Shown in pieces: positions 46,341 through 56,615 of a stretch of 64,000 nt of DNA. Position 1 is the stretch's first letter, and each line of letters starts with the position of its first letter. The notes under the pieces are model-generated. The model was not told the DNA's origin, did not search any database, and was given only the letters and a program-made list of their open reading frames with translations. Origin of the DNA: Glycine soja (taxonomy: Eukaryota; Streptophyta; Magnoliopsida; Fabales; Fabaceae); assembly GCF_004193775.1 (NCBI RefSeq), contig NC_041004.1:4106718-4170717 (forward strand), in the 5' to 3' direction. The position numbers were made by a program, and so were the translations under genes.

Positions 46341-47327
46341 TAAATTGAGATTTAGCCATTTCAATTTTCCTCAATATTTTTCTGAGTTATTATTATTTTT
46401 ATCTTCATTCTTATTTGAAAATTTTGAAATCTGGATTCATTTTTGCCTTCAAGGTTTTTAAACTTTTCGATTTTATTATTGTGGGTTTTAAAGTGGTTTT
46501 TTCTTTCTAAATTGTCTCTTTTTCTCTTTGTTTGTTTCATGAGAAACATCCGTCATCATGGTGTAGGGGATTTAAATTTTATGCTTCTGAGTTATTTGTA
46601 ATCTATTAGCGTGTTTGATTTCACATCATCGACGTGATCATTCTCTGGGAATGTGATTTCATGAAGCTACTAGTTATAGCTTCTACATATCTCAAGACAT
46701 GATTTTTTATTTCTCAAACTGATTTCCAACACGCTATATATTTCATGTGAAAGAAAAGACACATAAATTATTATAAAATGTGTAATGTTTGTTAAACTTG
46801 GTTTTTGTGTAGCATGAGAAGATCTAAGTGCGCGTTCGGTCAATTTTTAAAAATAATAACATTTTTAAAAATAAACAGTAAAAAATTATGATATTTTAAA
46901 ACCAAATTCTGGTATAGGTGGATGGTTGTTGTTTTCATGAGTTAAGCTCTCTCTTGGTGAGAGGGGTGTTTGTGTTTATTTGCCTTTTTCTCTTAACGGC
47001 AAATTTGTAAATTTTTTCCTTTTGTTTTTCATCTGGAAAATTTTAATTTGTTGCCAATATGTATTGACAATAACTTAGTGCATGTGACCCAAGCATGAAA
47101 ATTGGTAGATAGACTGCCAAAGTTAGGTAACCATTGTAATGGAAAGTGGAACCACATGCATCTGAAAAAAGGTGCCAACTCAGTTATATTTTTACTTGCC
47201 TATTTGAAACCTTACTGAATTTTCGTTTTCTTCTCGAGTTTCATTAAACTCTCCCAACTTTAGAAGATTAATTTGGGCAGATGAGTGTGAATGACTTGAT
47301 TTGTCTATGTAATTCAAAACAGAATGC

Positions 47328-49504
47328 AGGTCTCACTTGTTTGCATGTTCCTTTTTTATGAATCTCAAGTTCATTATTGATGTATTTTGTTGTATTAGTG
47401 TGCTTTCTGCCATCTGCTGATTGATTGTTTGATTAAATTTTATTTCTTCTGCGTAATGTGTGGCCATATTTGGTTTCCATTTATTCTTGATTTTTGACAA
47501 TCTTACATTTCTGTCATACTTGTTTAGTCTTCTTTTGTTCTTCTTGGTCATGAATCGTTTATTTTTAAGAACTCTATAAACGAGTAGACTACCTGAGAAA
47601 TGTAATTGATGTGCTAAATACTTTGTTTTTTAATCTAGTCCTGTTTAAATATGATCAAAACTCACCTAATGCCTTATGGTTTTGGGATTGTTAAAGTAAA
47701 TAGTCAAATATTTACTTAAATTCGTGTTAGTTTATATTTCAACCGGATTTTTTATAATCAAATATGAAATCAAACACAGATCATTAAAGTTGTCATAAAG
47801 ATATGTTATTCTATAAAGATCTAATAGTGAATCATGATTTTATAAACCGTTAAAATAATTAATAGTAATTTGTGTTTTTTAATCAAGTGGTAAAAGATTT
47901 AAATATTTATTAATTCTTACACATAGAATTAATTTTGTTAGGAGAAAAATAAAAAAAATGAGATTAAAAAATTATTAAGCCAAAAAAAAATGTTGAACAA
48001 ATCAAAAGAGAAAGAATTAAAGAAAGGACACATGCTAATTGATCCCTAAAAATATAATATTATTGAATTCAAGATTTGAATATCCTTATATGTACCTCAA
48101 AGATGTGTGTAAAAAGAAAAGTGTGATTTTTTATTAAATAAAATCAATAATATAAATAATAGATACTAATAAAATAAATTTAAGTCAAGCAAATGAAAAG
48201 ATTTTATTATATTTAAAAAATATTTTTTCTCCTATCATATTTAATAAATATAATTTCTATAAAATATAATTTTTATTTTAAATCAACAGGTATAAATTTT
48301 TATCAATAGTTAAAATAGATTTAAGTGAACTTCCAGAAAAACTTTTTTATTTGTTTGTTTAAGTGTTAAAGATATTTATCCTCTAACTTATTTTTTCTCA
48401 TCACAATTGTTTTTCTCTTTTTACTACCAAACAAAACCTTACAAGAATATTGGATTTTTTTACACCAGTGCACTTGTTCTCTCCTTATTCTTTTTCCAAA
48501 ATACACCTGCCTCAAAATTGTTTCCTAAACAACACTCCTTTTTAGTTTGCAGAGAGAAGTCGGGGTTAGGGAACCCACCTTCTCTTTGCTCCTATTATTT
48601 TTTAATTTTAAAAAATTATTAAATTCTTTTTTTTATATTTTTTAAAAATAATTTACTTGTTTTTTAAATATTATTTGCAGATAAAAATATAACTAAATTT
48701 TTTAATATTATTATTTTGTTTTTTAAATAATAAGAATATTTTTTGTTTAATTATTTATTAATAGTTTGAAAATAATTAATTAATAATCTTAAAATAAATT
48801 TAAAAAACAAAGTGATTAAAAAAATAGATTGATTAAAAACACAATAAATATATGATTATCACATCTTAATTATATTATATTAAGAAATTAAAATACTCAA
48901 ATAACATAAAATACTAAAAATTAAAGAGACAAACATCATAAATGAAACATATAATAAAACAAAAATAACATAATGGACTAACAATAATAATTGAAACATG
49001 AAAATAATGAAAGCATAAATAACTAACACATCAATCATCCCCATTACCAACCTCATTTGATTATTAATCCTTGGTAAGGAGACATGTTACAACCTATTAT
49101 AGTTTTTTACCAAACAACTATGGTATTCATACTAGAAAAAAAAATGTGAAAATTTTCGATAATAAAGACATAACAGAAAAAATTATTCCAATATATCTTC
49201 ATCTTCAGATTTTTCTTAGATAAATATTATTGTTCATGTATTTTATTTATGATGTAATGTATTCTAGTATAAATAAATTGTTAAAAAAATATATAACTAT
49301 TTTTTATACATTTGTTTTAAAAAAAATACTATAAACAAAAAAATTCATTTATTAATAATTAATTTATTTTTAATGTAAAAATAATAATTAAAAAATAAAG
49401 GAATTAATTTTTCTTTTAAAAAATAACAAAAAGTTAAATATTATTATTATGGTGGTGCGTGACTTATCATGTTGGTCTGGATGCTAATATAGTAAAGAAT
49501 ATTG

Positions 49505-49546
<42 letters not shown>

Positions 49547-50181
49547 TAGAGGGAGTGATTAAAGTAATTCCTTTGAAATGGTGGTCATCAAAATTATCAT
49601 TCAATTCAACTCTATTTTTATATGTTGTATATATATTGTAATTATTTGATGTATATTTTCATGAAATTTCTTAGTTTATGATCCTTCATATCTTATCTAT
49701 TGAAAAATGCTATTATTAGTTAAGTAAAAAATATTTAGTGAGATTATCTCAAACAATAATAGTAAAATGAGAGAAAAAAAAAATTTAAGTCAAGAAAAAA
49801 ATGGTGAGCAAATGAAAAGGTTTTATTATATTTAAAAAAATATTTTTTCTATTATCATATTTAATAAATATAATTTCTATAAATATATTTGTATTTTAAA
49901 TCAATGACTATTTTGAAGTATAAGTTTTTATCCATAGTTGAAATGGATTTAAGTGAACTTCATATTAATGATTATTATGTCGTTAAAATCTCGATCTAAC
50001 AACTCAAAAAATTTCAAATTTTCTTTACATATAATATAAATAGATATAACTCTAATAATAATAAAAAATTATATATTTGTTAAAGTCTTGAAGATATTTA
50101 TCCTCTAACTTATTTTTTCTCCTCACAATTATTTTTATCTTTTGTACTACCAAACAAAACCTTACAAGAGTACTTGCTTAG
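47328..50181. other. Intergenic with a direct repeat and (AAT)n
   Basis: About 48185-48450 recurs at 49785-50173 (from GCAAATGAAAAGATTTTATT to CAAACAAAACCTTACAAGAG). An (AAT)n tract of about 40 bp is at 49507-49546. No gene is seen; the open frame at 48407-48622 has no recognised motif. Confidence 0.6.
48185..48450. repeat. Direct repeat of 49785-50173
   Basis: Shared words in order include AAATGAAAAG, TTTTATTATATTTAAAAAA, CATATTTAATAAATATAATT, TGGATTTAAGTGAACTTC (AGATTT in this copy) and TACCAAACAAAACCTTACAA. Confidence 0.75.
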
Positions 50182-50764
50182 TAGGGGTGAGAATAGTTCA
50201 GGCCGACCTACATGGGCCTACGACCTGACCTACATAAAGTCTTGCCTATTTAATTAAAATGTTAGGTTAAGACCTTTTTAAAAGCCTATTAGATTAAATA
50301 GACCAGACTTAGGCTTATTAAAAAACCTTATAAGCCTGATAGGCCGACCTATATATATATAATTTTTTGGATACCAATATATAATATTATTTTTTGGATA
50401 CAATTAATTTTTTTGTTTGAAACTATCAGACTTTGATTACACTCCATAACTTCTATTCCTGTAATCAAGGACTTTAATTACAATTTAGGTGTGAGTCATG
50501 TGTCCTTTTATATTCCTCATTATTTTGATTGACTTTCTTTTTTCTTTAACTTTTCTATTATGTTCCTACTCCATAAAATATTAAATATTTATTGTGAAGA
50601 AGACTTTTAAAAAGACTATCAAGCCAGACCAGACTTTTAAAAAGGTCAGGCTGAACCAAAATAAAAGCCTTTGATAGGCTATAGGCCAGGCTCAGGCCTC
50701 AAAAGATTCATCGTAGGTTAGACTCTGGCCTTTCAAAGCCTGGTCTGACCTATTCCCACCCCTA
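50182..50764. mobile_element. hAT-type MITE (583 bp) with perfect 8-bp TSD
   Basis: The termini TAGGGGTGAGAATAGTTCAG and the complement of GACCTATTCCCACCCCTA are inverted with few mismatches. They are flanked by TTGCTTAG on both sides (50174-50181 and 50765-50772). The interior has paired CAGGCCGACC / GGTCAGGCT-like words. It is non-coding. The perfect TSD suggests a fairly recent insertion, after the 48.2/49.8-kb duplication, since only this copy carries it. Confidence 0.92.
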
Positions 50765-52201
50765 TTGCTTAGTAGAATCCAGCTAAGTATCATCTCTTCT
50801 CCTAAATATTTGTTAGAGTCTTGTTAATAAAACAAATCTTTTTTTAATTTTTTAATCAATACTCTTAAAACAAAGATCAAACACACTTTCTAAAAGTATT
50901 CCATTTTATTTATTTTATGAATAAGGAGTATTAAAGTGTATTTCACTAAATAAAATAAAAAAATGAAATACAGTACATTTTTTAATCAGATGAAGTAAAA
51001 GAAGTGAAATATATATATAATTTTCATAAATGTAGTAATAAAATGAATGAAAAAAAGGCAAATAGTCATTTTCATCCCTGAATATGTAGAGCACTAGCAA
51101 ATCCGTCGTGGAAAGATGAAAATTCAAATTTTAGTCATCGAAAGTGAAAAAGTGCGACAAATTCATTCATCTATTAACTTTCATCTGTTATCTTTAATAA
51201 AAGAGCCTACATGACACCTTTAGGGACAAATTTGTTAGCGCTCAACACATTCAAGTGTGAAAATGATTATTTATCCAAAATATAATTTAATCTTTATCTT
51301 TCTCCTTTTTTAATCATTGCAAGCACAATTGCGAAATCCGTTTTGACTCAATCGTTCAGAACGATCCAACAGAGACTCGGTGGTCTAACCGAACTAGTTC
51401 CACTATTGGATCAGTCATGCAATTGACATGGGATGATCTATCCAAACTCTGACATTTAGCCACCAGATCCCGATTGCACCGGTCCGACCTGATCAGTTTT
51501 ACACACAAAAAGGGACCATCTCTACGACATCATTTTGATATCTAATTATTATAAATTGTTATCTTGGATTTTGAAGTATGGATGAATTTTTTTTACTCAA
51601 ATAATGTTAGTTGTATACTTATATATAATATATACATATATAATTTTGAATTTTTGTAATATATTAAGTCAAACCAGTCCAATGGTTAATCTATCAGTTG
51701 GACCACTGTCCATTCATCAACTATTTTAATTGGATCAATGACCGAACCAGGTTTCACAACTATGATTGCAATCATAACATTACAAAAAATACTTAAAAAA
51801 TAAAATAAAAAACAAACACAATAATAAAGATAATATTGATTAAAAAATTTATTATTACATTTGTTCTAACTTAGGTTTGTTTTTTTAAATATTTCTTGTA
51901 ATATTATGTTTACAGCGATTAAAAAGGATAAAAGAATTAACAGAAATTTATCATATTTTTTTCACTTTTAAAATTAAAATTTTAATTTTTATCTTTTAAA
52001 GATAAACTTGTAAGCATGAGAAAAGAAAATAGTTATTAAAAAATAAAAATGAAAGACCTTTACTCATTCAATGATTCGAGTTGGACCCGCGTGAACTCAG
52101 GATTCTGAATCTGTAACAGCGATCTCCATCTGATCCACATGTAAGGTACGACCACGAATCAGTAACAAACACGTGTCTCATCATTCGTGCAGATGCCATT
52201 T

Positions 52202-52267
52202 GTATATAAAGCACAACACGAGAAGACGCTAACTGGCTGGTACTGCAAATATTCATCCACCACGTGG
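52202..52267 (-). promoter_or_regulatory. G-box plus TATA module, copy B
   Basis: CCACGTGG at 52260-52267 and TTTATATAC at about 52203-52211 on the minus strand keep the spacing of copy A. The Mutator-like element has inserted about 80 bp upstream of the G-box and cut off its distal promoter. Confidence 0.4.
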
Positions 52268-52437
52268 TGCCATATGATCAGATGACCTTGCTACTAGTCA
52301 CGGGAAGAGCCCGCCTTGTGGTTAGGTGTTGAAGGATGTTTGGCGGCAAATTAACCAAATAGGGTCACTTTTACAAAAATTTATCAAATAGGGTCTGTTT
52401 TAAAACTATTGACGAGGGGGGTCTGTTTTTTAATGGA

Positions 52438-52803
52438 TGTCGCCATTGAAGTTGGCGATACAGCTGAGTCGCCATTGGCACTGGCAAGATAGTGCTGACG
52501 TGGAGGTGTTTCGCCATTGGCATTGGCGAAACACGTAACGTGGAGGTGGGTCTAGCCAGCAGCACTGGCGAAACAGGTGAGGCTAGGGCAGCTAGGTCTG
52601 GTGTTGTAGAGTAGGGGTGTAGTGGTTCAAGATGGTTTCACTAACATGGCTGACGAGTTTGTTTTGAAAGTATCTCGCCATTGTTGCTGGCGAGAAAGGT
52701 GCCTACGTGACGCGCATGCATGCAAACTGAAAGTAGAAGCATATAAGAAGCAGGCTTTTCCAGAAACCTTTTCTGAAAGGGTTTCGCAAGTGGGAGTGGC
52801 GGA
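52438..52803. repeat. Stem-loop array, left side of the Mutator-like element
   Basis: Five to six units of the form NNTCGCCA, 7-nt loop, TGGCGANN. They are TCGCCA/TGGCGA at 52440-52458; TCGCCA/TGGCAA at 52469-52487; TTTCGCCA/TGGCGAAA at 52509-52531; AGCCA/TGGCG at 52554-52570; TCTCGCCA/TGGCGAGA at 52673-52695; and a degenerate unit near 52782-52803. The outer base pairs covary (TT:AA against TC:GA) and the loop length is constant. Confidence 0.85.
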
Positions 52804-52817
52804 ATAAGCTTCTCCCC

Positions 52818-52824
52818 TATAAAA
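52818..52824 (+). promoter_or_regulatory. TATA box inside the Mutator-like element
   Basis: CCCCTATAAAACGATCATAC is a good plant TATA context about 20 bp after the last stem-loop. A transcript would run right across repeats without a long frame. Confidence 0.45.
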
Positions 52825-52888
52825 CGATCATACACGAATGAATGGAAACATCTGCGTATTCTGGTGAATTTCCTAGTGCTTGGGTGCT

Positions 52889-53450
52889 TGTTACGCTTGT
52901 GCTGGTGGTGAAAAGCATGAGTTGGGTATTCTCTTCTTGCTTTCTCAAACTTGGTAAATAGTTAATATTTGTTGTGTTAATTTTTTTTTTCTGTTGCTTG
53001 ATAATTAAATTATTTGTTTTAGTTTTAGGTATTATAAAGTTTGTATGCTATATTTGTTTTAGGTATTAATATTATTTGTTTTAGATTAATATTTTTTTTA
53101 GGTATTCTAAGATTATTAAAATATATGGTATGTTAGTTTGTATTAATTTGGTATATAAGTTGTTTAATTTTTTTTTGTTATTAAAATATATGTTATTTAT
53201 TTAAATTTGTGTTTGGTGTTGTTATGTTACACTTTGGTGGTGACAAAAAGCTTGTGAGTTGCATGTTCTCCCGCCCATATTTGGTTTTTTCAAACTTGGA
53301 ACGTAGTTAAAAACAATTTTGTTCTATTTTTTCTGTTGGTCATAATTAAATTATTTGTTTTAGTTTTAGGTATGATAAAGTTTGGATGTTATATTTATTT
53401 TAGGTATTCTAAGTTATTATTCAAATATATGGTATGTTAGTTTGTATGAA
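52889..53450. repeat. Tandem repeat of about 330 bp (two copies)
   Basis: About 52889-53150 recurs at about 53217-53450. Shared blocks are GGTGGTGA, GAGTTGSRTRTTCTC, TTTCTCAAACTTGG (TTTTTCAAACTTGG), AATTAAATTATTTGTTTTAG, TTTTAGGTAT and ATTTGGTATATA. It is non-coding and T-rich on this strand. Confidence 0.7.
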
Positions 53451-53526
53451 TTTGGTATATATATTGTTTAAATTTTTCTTTTGTTATTTTAAGTTATTTT
53501 GGGTATTCTAATAACAAAAAACCTCT

Positions 53527-54110
53527 TTACTGAAACTTCAAATTAAAACTTTATTCTAATAAAAAATTAATTACTTCAAATAAATATCATGCCAGAAACT
53601 TAAAAAACTTGTACGCTTTCAAAGTAGAAATTTTAAAGGCACATCAAACCATCAACGAAGTTGCTATTATAAATAATTAATCTTAAAAATAATAACTTCA
53701 AAATAAATAAATCTAATTAAAAAAATACTACACTCAAACTTTAGATTAAAAATTTATTCTAACAAAAAATTAATTATATGATGCAGAAACTTAAAAAACT
53801 TGAACGCTTTGAAAGTAAAAAATTTAAAGGCAGAATGGAAACCTTTGAAAGTAGACATTTTAAAGGCAGAACAAATCATTAAAGAAGTTGCTATTATAAA
53901 TAATTAATCTTAACATTAATAACTACAAAATAAACAAATCTAATTACAAAAAATACTCGAAACTCAAATTTTATTCCAGACTCAAAATAATTACTTCAAA
54001 TAAATAAAAAAATGCCAAAGAAATTAATAAATAAATATGATGCCAGTTGAAACTCAAATTTTATTCCAAACTCAAAATAATTACTTCAAATAAATAAAAA
54101 CGATGCCAAA
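53527..54110. repeat. Tandem repeats in the right half of the Mutator-like element
   Basis: Two to three diverged copies share GAAACTTAAAAAACTTG, ACGCTTT, GAAGTTGCTATTATAAATAA and AACTCAAATTTTATTCCA. They are A-rich on this strand, so the two halves of the element have opposite strand composition. Confidence 0.7.
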
Positions 54111-54220
54111 GAAGAGAAATTACTGATTGAGAGAAACTTTAAAAACACTTAGAACACTCAGAAATTTTTAAAGGCACAAAGTATCAACACGAAGTTGCTA
54201 TTTAAAGGGCACAACACACC

Positions 54221-54460
54221 TATTTTGTCAATACCATTGGCGATATATGCTCTTTGTTTTTCCAACACTGGTTGCGAAACCAGCTTAGCTTGAACCCTAT
54301 TGCCCTACTGCTATCCTGTGCCCTTTGCACCTTGCATGTGCCCTCTGCACCGAAATCTCCAGTCAAAGTGGCGAAAACTGTGCCAGCTATCTCGCCGGTG
54401 ACACTGGTGGAGCAGCCACGTGTCCAGTGCAGGCGTATTTCGCCATGCATGCTGACGATA
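54221..54460. repeat. Stem-loop array, right side of the Mutator-like element
   Basis: Further units of the same design: TTTCGCCA, loop TGCATGC, TGACGATA at 54438-54460; TCTCGCCG, loop GTGACAC, TGGTGGAG near 54389-54412; and degenerate ones ending TGGCGATA near 54245 and TTGCGAAA near 54280. The 7-nt loop is kept. Confidence 0.7.
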
Positions 54461-55424
54461 TACATGCATGCATGGCTGAATCTACGTAAAAAAGAAACCC
54501 CCTTGAAAATAGTTTTAAAACAAACCAATTTTGGGAATTAGTTTGTAAAACTAACCCCATTAGGTCAATTTACCGATGTTTGGCATGCCATCATTTTCAT
54601 TGTCCCTAATTCTCACCAATCTCATACCCAAAAGATTTTGTCACTTTGTAACAAGGGAGCTGTTACTAAGATTTAATAAAGGACCAAAAGTTTGAACGAT
54701 AAACTATACAGTATTTTTAACAATTTTAATATACTATTATTATATTTTTATTTAATATTTAAGAATATTTCTATAATTTAAACTCATGCATTAAGTATAA
54801 ATTAATTTTATATTATCATTCACTCATAAATCATCATTAATATAATTTTTAAGATAATTATCATAATTATTATAGATGATAAAATATTATTGAATGAAAT
54901 TTTAAATTTGTTTTACAATTTTATTATATAACTTATTTTTTCTATTTATTAACAATATATTAATTTTATAGCGTCATTTGTTGTCCTATTTCTCACTCTG
55001 ACATCTAAGTTAACTTTATTTTTTCTTCCTTGAATGTTTTGTCACATTGGAACAAGTGAAATTGTTAAGATTTTTAAAAAAGCAAATTGTTTGAATAATA
55101 AATTAAATTTCAAACAATTTTAATATACTAATATTATATTTTTATTTAATATTTTTAAGTTTTCTTAGTATTTAAGAATATTTATTAACAAGACCTCTTA
55201 TAGCTATTTTTTTATGGAATGACTATTTTTTTTTAGTAATGAGAATTTTGCATTTCTATTAACTCTCTATAATAATAATGATGACGATTGAGTTAAGTTC
55301 AAGTGAAGCGATTGTATGCATGAGTGTAAATTAGCTTATTTAGTTGACCAGACTTTCCTTATAATTCACAAAGGTTGTTACAGAAATTCAATGTATCTAA
55401 TTTAAGTATATTAATGCATTAAAC

Positions 55425-55491
<67 letters not shown>

Positions 55492-55524
55492 TTTGTTAAA
55501 TTCTTAATTGAAATTGTAAGAAAG

Positions 55525-55758
55525 ATGAAGAAAAAATCAACCAGCAAGCAAGAATCAAATAAAATTCAGATTCTATCATTCATGAGGGAAATCTTGCCCA
55601 ATCATAATATTGAGATTTCACCTGATTTTATTTATGTAAAAGATTTTGATAGAATTTTACTTATTCAATACTACTACAAAGTGGATAGTAAAAAACTTAG
55701 AAACAATATAGAGTATATCAATATTCCTTTTTATGACTTTACATTTCTTAATTTCTAA
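55525..55758 (+). CDS. Short 77-codon open frame, copy B, unknown
   Basis: The partner of 45628-45861: MKKKSTSKQESNK to IPFYDFTFLNF, same length. The central VKDFDRILLIQYYYK block is identical apart from the residue after it. Replacement changes dominate over silent ones, so this is not supported as a conserved gene. No domain or signal was recognised. Confidence 0.25.
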   Translation: MKKKSTSKQESNKIQILSFMREILPNHNIEISPDFIYVKDFDRILLIQYYYKVDSKKLRNNIEYINIPFYDFTFLNF

Positions 55759-56412
55759 TGTTATACAAAGTTTTTATACTACAAAAAATAGATCATCAAA
55801 TGTATTTTATTGAAATTCAGAATTTTTTTTTATTATGAAAATCTCCCTTATTAAATGTAACAAATATTTCTTAATGTTTATTAAACTTGATTTTTGTGTA
55901 GCATGAGAAGATCTAAGTGCACCTTTGGTCAATTTTTACAAATAATAACATGTTTAAAAATAAACAGTACAAAATTATGATATTTTAAAACCAAATTCTG
56001 GTATAGGTGGATGGTTGTTATTTTCTCGAGTTAAGCTCTCTCTTGGTGAGAGGGGTGTTTGTGTTTATTTGCCTTTTTCTCTTAACGGCAAATTTGTAAA
56101 TTTTTTCCTTTTTTTTCATCTGGAAAATTTTAATTTGTTGCCAATATGTATTGACAATAACTTAGTGCATGTGACCCAAGCATGAAAATTGGTAGATAGA
56201 CTGCCAAACGGTAACGATTGTAATGGAAAGTGGAACCACATGCATCTGAAAAAGGTGGCAACTCAGTTATATTTATACTTGCTTATTTGAAACCTTACTG
56301 AATTTTCATTTTCTTCTCGAGTGTCATTAAACTCTCCCAACTTTAGAAGATTAATTTGGGCAGATGAGTGTGAATGACTTGATTTGTCTATGTAATTCAA
56401 AACAGAATGCAG

Positions 56413-56615
56413 CTCTTCAACAAGGTATCCAAAGGAAAGCTCAAGCAGGATGATGCTAGGAGATATTTTCAGCAATTGATCAGCGCTGTTGACTACTAAT
56501 CTGATAAACAGAAGGGGTTATGATGGAGCCAAAGCTGATATATGGTCATGTGGGGTGATCTTGTATGTTCTATTGGCAGGGGAGAGTTCAAATTTCCTAA
56601 CTGGATTGCACAAAG
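56413..56615 (+). pseudogene. CIPK (CBL-interacting protein kinase) gene fragment
   Basis: 28 codons, [20 protein letters not shown] to QLISAVDY, are kinase subdomain V-VIa of a CIPK/SnRK3. A stop and a deletion then remove the catalytic HRD loop, DFG and activation loop. The next block, [20 protein letters not shown] then YVLLAG (56504-56579), is in a different frame (subdomains VIII-IX). A second deletion leads to GEFKFPNW in yet another frame. The N-lobe, the rest of the C-lobe and the NAF/CBL-binding domain are absent. It sits exactly at the end of duplication copy B, after a GAATGCAG acceptor-like site. Non-functional. Confidence 0.88.

Larger units (their letters stand above)
43425..47327. 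repeat. Segmental duplication, copy A (copy B = 51053-56411)
   Basis: Collinear direct duplication. 43425-44739 matches 51053-52344, 44731-45970 matches 54576-55865, and 46785-47327 matches 55866-56411. Copy B has gained a 2.2-kb Mutator-like element and lost about 0.8 kb (45970-46785). The match ends abruptly at AACAGAATGCAG in both; copy B then enters a CIPK fragment. Confidence 0.9.
52345..54575. mobile_element. Non-autonomous Mutator-like element (2.23 kb)
   Basis: A perfect 9-bp target duplication ATGTTTGGC (52336-52344 and 54576-54584) flanks imperfect long terminal inverted repeats: left GGCAAATTAACCAAATAGGG, right complement CGGTAAATTGACCTAATGGGG-like, with similarity extending to about 100 bp. 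The empty site is preserved in copy A (44731-44739). No transposase is encoded. Inside are an array of stem-loops near both ends, a TATA-type promoter at 52818, and tandem repeats in both halves. Confidence 0.92.
51053..56411. repeat. Segmental duplication, copy B
   Basis: See copy A at 43425. The MITE, the G-box/TATA module and the 77-codon frame are all retained. It contains a (TA)n expansion at 55429-55482 at the position where copy A has only TATATATGTATATATAAG. Confidence 0.9.

Noticed and set aside
52438..52803. CRISPR-like array of short palindromic repeats
   Set aside because: Spacing is irregular, repeats vary and covary, and the context is a plant Mutator-like element, so it is a stem-loop array and not a CRISPR.
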